Part shown: piece after piece, positions 11,592-26,400 of the stretch
Layout of the letters: every line of letters starts with the position of its first letter
Position numbering within the stretch: position 1 is the first letter of the stretch
Source of the DNA: Brachycybe producta
Lineage: Eukaryota > Arthropoda > Diplopoda > Playtdesmida > Andrognathidae
Reading direction: 5' to 3'
Length of the DNA: 64,000 nucleotides
NCBI GenBank assembly: GCA_036925085.1
Contig: JAUPFP010000025.1
Span: 310,001 to 374,000, forward strand
The notes under the pieces: generated by a model
What the model was told of the DNA's origin: nothing
Databases searched by the model: none
What the model saw: the letters and a program-made list of their open reading frames with translations, nothing else
Position numbers and translations under genes: made by a program

Positions 11592-14500
11592 ATGAAAGAT
11601 TACTTGATCATCACAGCAACATTCTTAGTTCATTTCAGTTTATGTTATTCGCGTGTTTTCAATGAAGGTGAGCAATATTTATTTATTTTTTTGACGTTTC
11701 TTCATTTAACATCTGTTAGCTTCAATGTTAAGTCTATGAGAAGAGGTGGTGGTGGGGGTGGTTTCATTGCTGCAGTTGTGTCAATATTAACAATTGCGTG
11801 GGCGGAAAGAACCCGTTTACAACGTGTATGGCTTCGATTGTACGTGGTTGACAGGTTACGCCGCTTAACGATGCTGATACAACTTTACGTAACGTTAGCA
11901 ATTGCTTAAAAGCGAGCAATGATAAACTTCGTATTGAAGCCATTTGCTGGTTTAGAGGTGACCTATTATGGCGTTTTATACTTTTGATTTGTATGGCTTC
12001 AGGACGCCATTTTAGTTCTCCCTTTTCTTTTAACTCCGAGCTTTCATGCGATTTGTTGTGCTTCATTTATGTTTTTTTTGTGGTTGAGATTCTTGTTTAT
12101 ATTTTTAGCAAATACGATCGTTAAATGAATTGATCTCAATTATGTATATAAGTTTAACGAGAAAAAAACCTTCCTATAGTGTATTTGAAATTTTCAATGA
12201 TAATGACTTATTAATGAGAATAGAAGTGTCATGTGGTGGTGATACATTACATTTTTGAAGCTAGAGTTTATGGATAGGTGAACCAATATGACTCTCTTTC
12301 TTGTATGTTTTATATTGATAAGAGACGCCATATTAGGTCTCTTGCGTCACTCATTGATCGCAGTGTATGCTTCAAAACGATTTTACGGTCGGGTTTGCTA
12401 TAACCGTCTTATATTTTTTAAATTGAAAAAAAAAATCGTTAAATAGATTGTATTCGATTATGTACGAGCTTAAAAATGGGGGATAAAAATATTCTCAGGT
12501 TGTAATATTGTGTACCTGTTCACACATACACTAAAAATATCGATTGATTGACAATAATGACCTCAGTTCTTTCATCTGATTGGCTGAATAAGCTTTCTGT
12601 TTCTATGGCAACGAGAGAGAGAGAGAACACGCTTCTCGTTCATGAACTAATGTAACATTTGTAACGAATGACGTCATTTAGTTATATTCTTTATTCATTC
12701 TTGCGCCTGTTGCTTCTCATTATAATTATAGAGGCGCGCAGGTGCTCTATATGTTATGCCGAGTAGTTATCGGTTAAGGATGAATTTCTCATAAGTGAGG
12801 ATCTGAATTTTTTTTTTCTCTCAGTTATTTCGGCTTTAAGTTTAGTGTCCTACATTGAAATTATCAGTTTTATTGTGTCTTTGACCTTTTCCTGTTAGTG
12901 AAATACCTTTAAGGTTGTCTTGACAACAGTAATTTACTAAAAAAAAAAAAGAGGAATTCTGGGTGTTTTCCATTTTTTCCTCTCTCTTCCCCTTTATGTC
13001 GGTTTCTTGTTCAGACTCCGGTGTGTGAGTACAGTTTTTTTCTGTTCCATATGTTTGCTCAATGCCGTTCTTCGTTTTGGCTTTTTTCTGCCACTATCAC
13101 ATTTGTCATCACTTTCAGTGTGAATGGAAGAGGTAAGATGATAAGATTGGATGAAATTTGCCCTCCCCCCCCCTTCTTCCTTCCTTTCAAATTAATTTCT
13201 CTTGATTATTTTTATTGTTTTAGGCTTTTTAGAGCCTTGGCACACAGACCACTTTTTGGTTGACGATTTCGACTGCAAAATGATGTTGCAGGTGGTTTCC
13301 GGCTGTGGTTGTTGCAATGTTTGAAGTTGTCATTTTTTTTGGTGACAACCCGATTTCAATTTGCAATCGAAATCGACCATAAATTAGTGGTTTCCGTGTG
13401 TGTGATCCAACTCTTAAGACGAAACTTATGCTCTGGTTAAGTATACGTGGCTAACGATAGACCGATTAGTGACGTCATGTGACCTTTGTTATTGTCAAAA
13501 CAATGCACACCACGCATGACGTCACAGAAATGTTTTCTGTGTATACTTGACCGGAGCATTACAGTGAACATAATGGACGTAAAATTCATTAAAAACTAGA
13601 AGAGTAAAGAAATCGGTTAAGTGTGTGTTGAATTTCTGGAACAAAATTAAGAGTAAACTAGAAAGTGCTTTAAAAACTAGAAGGGTAGAGCTCAATCACT
13701 TATGGGTAAGGTAGGGTTCGGATTGTTATGCCAATATCAAGTAAATGTTTCTCAGTTTTATGGCCCAAGTGCCAATTATGAAGTAATCAATCATCATTAG
13801 AGAGCAACCAACAATTATGCTTTTTTTTCTAATAAAAGGCTGGTTAGAGGCTAGATATCTGGTTATTATCAGTTGTCATATAGAATGTTCTAGCCTCTAA
13901 TTAGTGCTTTTGATTTGAAAAAAACAAAACAATTGTTGGTTGATCTAAATGGGGATTGTTACTTGAGAATTGGGCTCTTGTGCCAGAGATTGAGAAACAT
14001 TTTGCTTCAATATTACATAAAAATCCGAGCCCTAATTATTACTTCACAATTGGCCCTTGGAGCCATAGGTTGAGAAACATTTGCTTGATTATTGCATAAA
14101 AATCCGAGCCCTACTTATGGGGTATTTTCAAGTTTATTATCTTTCAAAATAAGATATCGGTAATGGAAATCAGAAATGTCATTCTAGTAACTAATGAATA
14201 ATCTAATAAGCTAAAGGCACCTGACCTCATATCAGTCTTATACCTAGTACACACACCTGATAATTTAAATGCATTTAAATGCAATAAACGTGTTCTACAG
14301 AGCCCTGTGAAGGACAAACAAACAACATGTCGCATTCAATTTATTCAGTTAATAATCTGAAAATATTGAGTTAATTAACTTAAATATAATTTAGATAAAC
14401 TATTGACATTAAAATATTGATTTAGTATTTCAATTTTTAAAATATTAATAATTAATGTCAATTTTTATTTGGTGTTCATGTCCTTAACTGGATTCCGTAT

Positions 14501-14678
14501 AATTCACCTAAACACATTTAATTTGAATTCATTTAACTCATGTGTGTACAAAGGTATTAGATTTTTTTTTTACATAAATTTCCGAGCTGAAATTGTTTAA
14601 TTTCTTGTGTTCATTTTGGAACTTTTCCGTTGTTTTTTTTGTTTTGTTGTCACAAACAGAAATGCCAAGGTCTGTCTC

Positions 14679-14728
<50 letters not shown>

Positions 14729-16420
14729 CAATGTTAGGTTCCTACTTCATTTGTTCTGTTTTTTTTATTGTTCATCTTATTTACCAATTTGCCACTTGTT
14801 GTTCTATGAATTAATTAATTACTACATATGTGTGTTTGTATTGGGGAAGTGTTAGATCAACCAAGAAGTAACTTAGAATTAATTACATTTACTGGAAACG
14901 TGTACTCGATTGCAAGTAAGGCATTTCCAGTTTACTTGAGGCACGTGACTTACTTATATTCTATGTAATATAATATATACATCTAGCTAGGGATTTCATT
15001 TGATAATAATAATTTTTGATCAGGTTTGGTAAGAACGAGATAAATAGAGGTAACTCAACTCCTAATGTAGCATTTTGTGTGTCAAAACTTGAGTGTGACC
15101 AATTGTTGGCCTGAGGTGGCGCCACACTGTACTTAGTGCTTCAGTTACAATACAATCAAATTATTTTTTTTTTTCTAGCAGTTTTCAAATTAAAAATTTT
15201 AATTCTCAATAAAATTAACACAGCTAGAAGACAGCTTAAAATGTCATCCATTTTGTTTTTGTATGTCCATTTACAAACAACAAAAGACATACAAAAAAAA
15301 TGGATGACATTTTAAGCTGTCTTCTAGCTGTGTTAATTTTATTGAGAATTAAAATTCTTTATTTGAAAACTGCTAGAAAAAAATTTAATTTTATGAGAAT
15401 ACATTTAGCACATCCATTTGCTATTCTAGTATTAATACTAGAATAGCAAATGGATGTGCTAAATGTATTTCCATTAAATTAACTGTGATTTTTTTTTTTG
15501 GGCTGAAAATGAAGAGATACTTGAAAGTGTTTTGAAAACTAGAAGGGTAGTTCAATTATTTAAGGATATTTTCATGTTTGATATATTTCAAAATAAACTT
15601 TTTATGGGTAGTTTTAAAATGAAACAACCATATAAAAGGTTTATTTTGAAAGATGTCAACATAAAAAATATTATAAAGTGATTCAGCTAAATTCTTCTAG
15701 TTTTTAAAACACTTTTCAAAAATCTCTTTTTTAAATGGTTGCTCTTCTGAAGCTGCAGAATAACCAGATTTTAGAGAAACTATAGAACAGTGTTTTAGAA
15801 ACTAGAAGGGTAGCTCACTCACATAAGAATACTTTCATGTTTGATATCTTTTAAAATAAGCTTTTTATGGGTTAGTTTTAAAATGAAACAACCATATAAA
15901 AGTTTTATTTTGAAAGATAACATAAAAAATATTATAAAGTGATTCAGCTACCTATTCTAGTTTCTAAAACACTTTTCGATTTCTTCTTAGTTGTTTCTCC
16001 TCTCATAAAATATCTTTAAAAACCCAGAAACAACTACTAAATCTCATTAATCTCAAATAATGAAATATCCTCTGCCTCCAAAAATTTAGAAAAACTAATT
16101 GACTAAAAGAAAACAAAGGAAGGTTTGCAAAAAAAAAAAAAAAAAAAAGGAAATACAACAATGGAAATAAATGACGAAATGTCCCCTTGTGTTTGTGTGT
16201 TGATATCATTTTTATTTATTTTAACACATACGTTTCAATGTGTAGGGGAGGAGGTGTGACAACTGTTAATTGTTGTTTTTGACTCATTTTCAGAGTGAAT
16301 TGACCCTGACTATTTAAGAATAACAACAACAACAACACCTCCCAATGGTCATTCATTCACATATATCTGATACACTGAAGTCAACCACACTGACTGCCCA
16401 GACAGCCAATTTCCTGTTTC

Positions 16421-16460
<40 letters not shown>

Positions 16461-16722
16461 GATACTATTATGTGGGTGGGCCAAATATGAGGACCAAATT
16501 CAAGAAGGTTAAATTAGACACTTCAACTTTTGTACTCTCAAAACAGGATACCAACATAAGAGAGACCTCTTTTTGAACTGGTTTTTTTTTTCTATGTTGG
16601 AACCCTGTACGGAGGGTATAAGTTGAAGTAGGAAGTTTTTTCTTCATGGATTTTAGGCCTAAGACAGGGTGGTGCTCAGCTATTGAAGGATGATGATGAT
16701 GATTCCGTCATCATCATTATAC

Positions 16723-16780
<58 letters not shown>

Positions 16781-17269
16781 ATTGGTATTGACACACTGCC
16801 CAGTATGGTTGCCATGGTTACTCCATAATGCTATTATAGATCTTTCCAGACTTCTCTGTATCTCTATGTATTTAATAATAGCTAATAGACATAAAAGGCT
16901 CTGTAATCTCTTTCACTGTCTTTATTATTATTATTATCAGGTGTGTTTTAGAATTATGGAGAGAAAAAAAGCAACGAGAAGGATGTGAAAGTGGGTGGTT
17001 TTAAAAGCCGTAATTATTTTCTTCTAAATTGTTTTCCCCCTTTACTGAAATGATAGACGGATAGAAATAGTTAGGGGAAGAGAGAGAGAGAAAGGTGTGT
17101 AAGGGAGAGAGAGAGAGAAAGAAAAAGAAAGACTGACGAGAGAAGGAAGGAAAGAAAAACAGAAAGGGAAGAGAAAAAGAAGAAAAGCAAGAGAGAGAGA
17201 AATAGAATGAAAGGTAGATAGATAAAGAAAAGTGAGAGAGCGAGCGAGAGAGAAAGGGGTGGAAGGGAG

Positions 17270-17300
<31 letters not shown>

Positions 17301-17408
17301 AAAACAGAAAGGGAAGAAAGAAGAAAAGCACGAGAGGGAAATAGAATGAAAGGTAGATAGATAAAGAAAAGTGAGAGAGCGAGCGAGAGAGAAAGGGGTG
17401 GAAGGGAG

Positions 17409-17453
<45 letters not shown>

Positions 17454-20400
17454 CAGAAAGGGGAGAAAGAAGAAAAGCACGAGAGGGCAATAGAATGAAA
17501 GGTAGATAGATAAAGAAAAGTAAGATAGAAAAAAGGAACGAAAGACAGAAAGGAGTGATAGGGAGAAAGTGGCTTTTAGACGCTCTTTGCAATGGTTGTC
17601 ATGACAACCGAGAGAGAGAGAGAACCATACTAGCGTGCCACTCAATTTGCATATATTATTAATATTAAAGGTGTTTATGACGTCATCGTTAAAGAGGATA
17701 TTGCACATGTGTTCCTATTCAATCTCGTTAAAGGTGGTTTTAACGTGTAAAAACATCTCTCGAAATCTGGTTATTATTCATTTCAGAAACATGAATGTGT
17801 GTTTTAGGTATTAATTTGATCTTGTTATATTTTAAAATTTTATCTATGAAAAGTTTATTTTGAAAAAGATATTAACATGAAAAATATTATTAATTGATTC
17901 AGCTACCCTTCTAGTTTTTAACACTTTCAATTTCTTCTTAGTATCTGAAACTGCAGAATAACCAGATTTCGAAAATCAGCTGTTTATAAAATATTTTAAT
18001 TAATGAGAAAAAGTTCAAAAGTTGTTAGAAACTTCAAAATAAAATAATGCTTGAGTGAATTTGTTAAAAGTTATTTAATGATCATATTTTAATGACATTT
18101 TAAAATGTTTTTTCTAAAATAAAAAAAATTACAAAATTAATACATAATTCAAATAGTTGAAATTATTGCAAATTTACTTTGAACTGGAAGTTTGAAAAGC
18201 ATTTTCGTCAAGTGGGAAACAGGGCCTTTCATGTTTATGAATTCCTGGTTTTCGAACTTGATTATTCTATCTTTTAGGCGCAGCATTAAGAGAAATTAAA
18301 AAGTGTTTTAAAAACTAGAAGGGTAGCTCAATTTTATGTAGATATCTTTCAAAATAAACTTTTCATAGATTAAAAAAAATATTGTCAGCAAATAGATTTA
18401 TTTTGTGCGTGTAGTGTTAGATGGCGCCACTAGCCCTCCTCCCATAGAAATGTACTGCAGACACTCTTCAAACTCTTGACTCACCTTCCACGTGGCAAAC
18501 TTTTAATTGCGTCATCGCTATTTCTCTACACGTGCTCTCTTCAGGTGTAAGTTTGTCCACGTGCTGATAATTAAGGTTGTTTTGGACGCTTTTTAGAACT
18601 AAAAGGGTGCATTTGATTTCAACTAATTGGCGGCGAGTGTAGTTGGTCACCTATGGAGGTTGCAGGCGCCATCTACCTTGCATTTATGCAAGTATTTTTC
18701 TATGGAGCTCTCTTAAGTGATTAAGCTACCCTTCTAGTTTCGAAAGCACATTCAAGTTTCTCTTCATTTTGCAGTTGAAAAACAGAAGAATGAAGAGTTC
18801 GAGAGAAGGCCCCCCGTTTACACTTTAAACCCACCTTAAACAAAGAAATTTGTTCGTAAAAGTTACTTTTAAAAATAAGATTGCGTCTATTGAGTAAATC
18901 TTTGCTTGGAAGTGTGTTCTTAATAAAAGTATTTTCTTCTAAATTAGCCACCTGCGATGTGTTTTTCTTGGAAGTTTGAACTTCTTTTTTAGAATTTTAC
19001 TTCAGTTGTTTTATCGATCGATCGAAAAGAATTCCGAGATGTTGACTTGAATTAGCTGTGTAAACTCAAAAATAAAAAGCTGAGAGTCTCTTCTATCTTA
19101 ATATGTGGTGCCCTCTAGGCTACGAAGTGCACCAATTACGGATGTTAAACGTTTTTTTTAATCTGTTATAATAATTATTATTTTTTTTTAATTTATTATT
19201 AAGATGATTACGAGAGGAGCGTCCTCGTAGGTCAATTCCGTAAGCACCTCGAGCAGCAGAAACAGCAAGACAGAAGGGATCAGATATTCCACTCGAAAGA
19301 GGGAAGTTACCACGCTTACCCTCCGTTCGACGTTAGAGGGCGTGACGAAGAAGAAGACTTTGCAAGTTATAATCTCGGACCTTATCAGCGAAGAGTGCCC
19401 TGGGAACAAAGGCAAAATCCTTACGAAACACCTTCGAAAGACACCGAAGAAGACGAAATAGGTCGGAATCGGAATTGAGTTTTTTTTATGTTTTACGCTC
19501 GTAAGTAATTCCTCGCATTAGTACTCACGTGTTTTCTATTTCGGTAGATGACATCGAGGATTTGGTCGATCGGCAACACGTTCAGAGAACGGATGACCTC
19601 AACTCGATCGAGAGTTCGTCCGAAACCGATTCGGATGACGAAAAGTTCAAAGTCGAATCGAGAGCCGATGTTAAATCACGACAGATGTCCTCCAGTCCCG
19701 ACTCTTCAGTACTTTCTGCATCGAAATCAAGAATGGAAGTGACGTCGTCGCCATCGAACGACATGTACTTTATCGGTAACGTAATTGATTCTCTCGTATT
19801 TTTGAAAATCGATTTGTAATTTATGGAATTGTGGGGGATTTTTACTTAAGCTCTCGTTGCCGGCTCTTGTGCAGCTGCTGTCTTCGGCGTGATGGCAGCT
19901 GGATTTTGCTGGTACAAGTAAGTGGACCATTCTCTTTTCTAAAGAATTTTCGAACGTTTATTTATTTTTAATCATCCTTAAGGTGGTTTTAAAAGGTGTA
20001 AACGCATCTCTCGAACTTCCGTTTATTCTGTCTTTTCAGGTGTAAAATGAAGAGAAACTTGAATGTGTTTTTAGAAAAAAACTAGAAGGGTAGTTCAATC
20101 ACTTAAAGGGTATTTTTTCATGTTGATATCTTTCAAAATAAGCTTTTTATGTTTAACTTTGAAAATGACATAAATATAAGCAGACGATATATTTTAATGT
20201 CTGCCTGTAAAAAGTTTATTTTGAAAGATAATCTAACTTTAAAATATTATTATTGTGATTCAGCTACTATTCTAGTTTCTAACAAATTTTCAATTTCTTC
20301 TTAGTGTTGCTCTTCTGAAACAATCAAGTCAAAAATTAGCTGTTTGTAAAACATCGTAAGGAACAACATTAAAAAACTAGAAAGCTGGAAATGTAGTTCG

Positions 20401-23400
20401 ATCATTTAAGAGTATTTTCATGTTAATATCTTTAAAAATAAGCTTTTTATGTGCGTTTCTATAAAAAAAAAAGTTTATTTTGAAAGATATTAACATGAAA
20501 ATATTCTTAAATGATCGAACTACATTTCTAGTTTTTAAAACACTTTCTAGTTTTTCTTCATTTTGCACCTAAAAGACAGAATAATCGGAGTTTTGAGAGG
20601 CGCGGTTACACTTTAAAACTACCTAAAGGCGGCTTCATAGATCTTTCTGAAAGCATAAACGTCAAGCAAACTTTTTTTAGAAACAACATTATGATGAAAT
20701 TGAAATTGTTTTGAAAACTAGAATGGTAAAAGATTATGCTAATAGTTTTTTCATTGCAATATTTTAAAAAATAAACATTTTATAGTTAAAGTTTGAAAAC
20801 GACCCGTTTTTTTTTTTGGGGGGGGGGGTTTCCATTGACATTTCATGAAAAAAATATTTTCGCCTTTTTTTCAAACTGCCATAAAAAGTTTATTTTGAAA
20901 GATTTCATCATTTTATTGAGTGTTTTAGAATCGAAGACAACTTTGTACTTTTCACCAATTGTTTTCGATTGAATTTTAAGAATTATCGTTCTTTTTTTCT
21001 GTCTAAACGTGACTTTACTCCAGGCTTTAACTATTCTAGTATTTAAAAATACCTTGAATTTCTTAACGCAAGAAATTCTACATTTATATTTATGATGGAC
21101 TTGTGTAACGAAGTTGTCTCTCAAATCAGTTTTCGACGCTGAGTTTGACAATTCGTGATTTTGTAAGGAAAAAAAAAGGGTGGCTGGTTAGAGGCTAGAG
21201 TTCTTCCTAGAATTACAATAATGATGAATTTTAGAGTTGTAGGTTAATTCTACCCTGAAATAGTAATTTGCTTGAATAGTGAATTTTGATATTCACTTAT
21301 AAAGGATTGCCACATTATGCGCTGGTTATGCGATCTTACATCTAAGGCCCTTGGCACACGAGCGACTTTTGAAAGACACTTTGGCGACAAAAAAGAAGTC
21401 AAAGGTTGCTGGTTCTTTTTTGTCGCCAAAAAGTCGCCTGTGTGCCAAGGTCGTAAGTCTGGCGCACACGGCAATATGGAAGAAGAGTAAATGGTTCAGA
21501 AATTGAATTAATTTTTCGATAAAATAGGTCTCGATCTTGCGAGCTAAGTCCAGTGCGGATAACAATATGGAATAGTGATTTCGAAATGACGATACAACCA
21601 GCAATGAATTGAGAATCTACATGGCGTTTGGCTGTTACATCATTTTGACGTCATTATTCTGTATCTGTGATCCGCACTGGACTCGAGGCTCGCAAGATCG
21701 AAACCTATTTTATCGAAAAATTGAATTACTTAACCATTTACTTCTTTCCATAAACGCTGACTTTATTGTTTGTTTTTTAAATAAAATTTTCAAAAATTTC
21801 ATTTAATATTTTGCAGTTTAAATATGACAAAATCTTAATAAATTGTGAAAATTTTAACATTAAAAATCAATTAAGTATATGACGCGCATGTCTTATTTAA
21901 TGTCTTATCCAATAAATTGAATCAAAAGCGTCAGAAATAACTAGGAATAATGAATTTTAAGAAATTATCCGATCGCAAATGGATAGTACTCTTGATCCGA
22001 ATATTGCGGATTCGGTAATTCTGAAAAAACTGTCGGATATATGAGATTACGGATATCAGTCGGGTTATTCACGGTATCTCTAGCCTCCAGCCAGTTCCTT
22101 TGACTGCAAAAGGCAATATTTTTTGTTTGATTTAGCTGAGGTTTGTATCGTTTTTTTTTTTAACTTATTCTTCGTGAATGACAAATATTCGAAGGTATTT
22201 TTTTTCCTACGGTTATCGTGTCTATAATAATAACGAACTTCATTCCCCCATTTCTTCTCCTTCAGCTTTTGTTCGGGCTGAACAAGAACTAAATCAATAT
22301 TTGCGATTATGAAAACGCTTTTGAAAAAATAATATATTTATTACGAAGAAAAGCAAAAAAGCAACAAAAAAAAAACACCGATGGAATCGAAAAGGGAACA
22401 AATTTTTGATGTTTGTCATTTTACTTAATTCTATTTGACGTCACTTTTTATCTTACGGTTTCATTTACTTGCACTTTATATTATTTTTTTTTTTCGTTTA
22501 TATTACATGTTCTAGGTTTTCTCGGAAGAAAATATATATATTTATTTTTCATAACTTTCTATGTATATATGGGATTATATTATATTTTTTGTTAGAGAAA
22601 CAGAGGAGGAGAGATGGTGGTGGTGGTGGTGGATGAAGAGAAAAACTATGGTCGTTTTCGGTTTGTTTTCTACTTGCAAGTCACGTTGTTTCGATATCTT
22701 AGCCGTGACTTTTTTTTGGTCTCGAGACGGTGAATGATTTTCTTGTTGTTTCTCGTTATCTGTTTTTGTGTGTGTGTGTTGGGGCCCCTTTTTTATTCTC
22801 TCTCGGTGAGTTAAATCGCTTCCACCGTGTTATTTTTCTTCTTTTCTTCTATTTTCACGGTCGTTTCGCTTTTGTCAGAATGATATTCCTTGAGACGGTT
22901 CACTCGATAAATCTTTTTTTGTTCAGTCTTTCTCTCTCTCTCGTAACTCTTTTCGAAGATATTTATTCTTTCTTCGTAGAAAGAGAGAGAGAGAGAGAGG
23001 TTTCGATGGTCTCATCGGTGTGATACACCGTTCTTGGTGTCGTTATATTTTTAATGGCTTTTAGTTTTTCTTTTCTTTATGAGGTTTATTTTTCAGCTGT
23101 TCGTAAAGTTCTCGTGTACAATGTAAGGTCGCGTCGGCATCTCGACTAAAACCAACATCGTTAAGGCTCAAACCTTGCAACAACAAAAAATATGCAAATT
23201 GTTTTTAGAATACCTTCTCCAAATTGCAAAATATGCAAGAAAATTATTCATTTTATGCGAGTTTCAAAAGTATTATTCAAGCACAATTAATTAAATGTCT
23301 GACGCAATTAACAGAAAAATGAAAATGCAAAATCAGAACGATTTGGTTTAAGAAACCCTTTTAAGAGTCGTTTTTTTTTTCTTGATCAAAACTGTTATTT

Positions 23401-26400
23401 TTTTTAAGAAATAAAAAACTAGGAGGAAAATTTGCGAATATGCAAGAAAATTGTTCGTTTCGTGCATTTTTCGTACAAAAGCACAGTTAATTAAATGTGT
23501 GAAGTAATTAACAGACAATGCAAAATCAAAACGATCTGGTTTAAGTTTCAAGTCTTTTTTCCCTGATCAAAACAGTATTTTTTTAAGTAAATTTATGAAA
23601 ATTTACGAATATTATGCGTTTTGTGCATTTTTACTTTGTATTAAACTAATTAATTAAGCATTTATGTAAATAAAAATGCAAAAATGTGCAAATTTTTTTT
23701 TTTTAGAAATTAATCATTTTATTTACAAATAAAAATAACCATAAAAATGCAAAATATGTACAGAAATTATTTATATTATTGCAAATTAAAATGTTTCTTT
23801 ACATAGTAAAAGTACAATTAATTAATTATCTGAAGTAATTAATTAGCTACAATCATGAGAAGTATTAACAGAAAATGCAAAATTAAAACGATTTCATTTG
23901 AGGTGGTTTTAAAGCCTCTCGAACTCTGATTATATTCTGTCTTTCAGGTGCAAAATGAAAGGAAACTTGAATGTGTTTTAGAAACTAGAAGGGTAGCTCA
24001 ATCACTTAAGGGTATTTTCATGTTTGATATCTTTTAAAATAAGCTTTTTATGTCATTTTAAAAATTGTCTCAACTTTAAGCTGATAAAATATTATCATTT
24101 TTATCTATAAAAAGTTTATTTTGAAAGATATTAACATAAAAATGCCCTTAAGTGTGACTGAGCTACCTTTTTATTATTTTCTAAAACACATTTAAAACAT
24201 ATTTGCTCCTGAAAGACAGAATAACCAGAATTATGCTAATTTATTCTAATTTTCAAATAGAATATGTATTAAATTTATACATTTTTCTTTTGGCATTAAA
24301 CTGATTATTATTATTATACATATGGTATTCATATTATATTATAAATAAGAGAGGGGGGGGGGGTTGGAACCGGGATTCCGCCTCCTCCTCGTTGATACAT
24401 CAGCATTTCATCATCTTCTTACCTGAAGATTTCATTTTCTATTGTAATCAATTGGATATCGAAGTAACGTCATCGTTCCTCCATTTCTCATATTTTAGAT
24501 GTTTCGTTGTTCTCTCTAGGTTTCTATAGTTCGTTTTCGTATTTCTTCTTTGGTGTTCTGAACGATTGGTTGGTTTCGGTTGCCTGGGAGACGTTGCATG
24601 ACCGAATCCAATTGGTCGTTTTTTTAGATGTCACACGTGTAGAGAAATAGGCAGGAATATTGGAACGAAAAAAAAAAAAAAATGGAATGCAAACTTTGGC
24701 AATAGCTCGTTTTTGCTTTTTTGGCTGCGGGTTTTCGTCTCTTTTCTTCATCTTCTAACCGTGTTTGTGTTTAGTTTTGAAGTCCCTTGTGTGTGGGAAC
24801 TTTGGTGAAGAGGACTTTTCTCTCGTAAGATTGTGTGGCTTACTTTAAAATGAAGCCTCTATGACCCAGTCTAGTTTCTGGGCCGCCCATCGTTCCGTGC
24901 TCAATATGTTCAGCCAGGTTAGAGAGGTTTTAAGAGAACAACTGGATACTTTATGCGAGAATGTGTGAGTTTTTTTTTTCATTCTTGAGGTTTCTTTAAT
25001 TTATCATTTTTGTTTTCTTCCGCACCTTTCAAGTCTATTTTTGGTTCTGTTTAGTAATATTGATTGCCTTAATTTTTGTTAGATTTTAGCTTTAATTATA
25101 CAAAAGGAAGGAATTAGTTCGGAATTAGAGTTTGAGTTTGGCCGCCGTCGCCACCGCCGCTGCCGTGGTTAATTAGTTTTGTTTACTGACCAGTGGCCGA
25201 TAGGAATTAGGATTTGTGGATCTTCATTTTCGATACAATTAAATTGGGGGGACTCTTTTTTGTTACGGTCGTTTGGTTTTGGCAATTTTTGGCACCAATT
25301 AGGATTTTCTGTTCATGAGTCAAGATTAGTCTGTCAAGTCTGGAATTATAAATTATAATTTGGAAGTAAGCTGTTTTGTAATAAAACAAGCTGATTTTAT
25401 TTCGAACTGTGTACGTTATTCCTGCAATTTCTCAGTTGCAAACACAAAGGAAAAATTAAAATTGTGTGTTTGAAACCGTGTTATCTTTCAAAATAAACGT
25501 TTTATAGACAATTATTAAAATATATCATCTGCTTTATGTTGGGTCATTATTTTGCAAATGGACATAAAAAGCTTATTTTGAAAGATAATCAACTTGAGAA
25601 ATACTCTTAAGTGATTAAGATTTTCTTCTAGTATCTTTCTAGTTTCTAAAACGCTTTCTAGTTTATAAAAAAAACTTTCAAGGTTCTGAAACACTTTTTA
25701 GTTTCTAAAACACTTTTTAGTTTCTGAAACACTTTCTAGTTTATAAAACACTTTCTAGTTTATAAAACACTTTCTAGTTTATAAAACACTTTCTAGTTTC
25801 TGAAACACTTTCTAGTTTCTGAAACACTTCCTAGTTTCTGAAACACTTTCTAGTTTCTGAAACACTTTCTAGTTTCTGAAACACTTTCTAGTTTCTGAAA
25901 CACTTTCTAGTTTTTGAAACACTTTTTAGTTTCTGAAACACTTTTCTAGTTTCTGAAACACTTTTCTAGTTTCTGAAACACTTTCTAGTTTCTGAAACAC
26001 TTTTTAGTTTCTGAAACACTTTCTAGTTTCTGAAACACTTTCTAGTTTCTGAAACACTTTCTAGTTTCTGAAACACTTTCTAGTTTCTGAAACACTTTCT
26101 AGTTTCTGAAACACTTTCTAGTTTCTAAAACACTTTCTAGTTTCTGAAACACTTTCTAGTTTCTGAAACACTTCCTAGTTTCTGAAACACTTCCTAGTTT
26201 CTGAAACACTTTCTAGTTTTTAAAACACTTTTCAAAGTGGGGGAAGTCGATGTGATTCTCGTGTTTTCAATTCTCCATCAGTAAGTAGTTAGTTATTGTT
26301 TGAGATTTCGGCAGAATTTTAAAGGCAAAAAAAAGTGCGTGTTTCGGGAATATTTGTTAAACGATTATGTGCGTGAGATAATTTGTTATCGGGAGAGCAG

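Noticed and set aside
11850..11958. Possible NPDC1 exon 2 (frame VTPLNDADTTLRN..., ends in a GTGACC donor).
   Set aside because: It needs a phase-0 upstream exon while exon 1 ends in phase 1, and there is a TGA just before it. It may be a chance open frame.
17001..17708. 235-codon open frame on the minus strand.
   Set aside because: It is the translation of a GA/CT minisatellite, only Ser, Leu, Phe and Pro in rotation.
25640..26235. Regular array that superficially resembles a CRISPR.
   Set aside because: The 19-bp units are directly adjacent with no unique spacers, in an animal genome.
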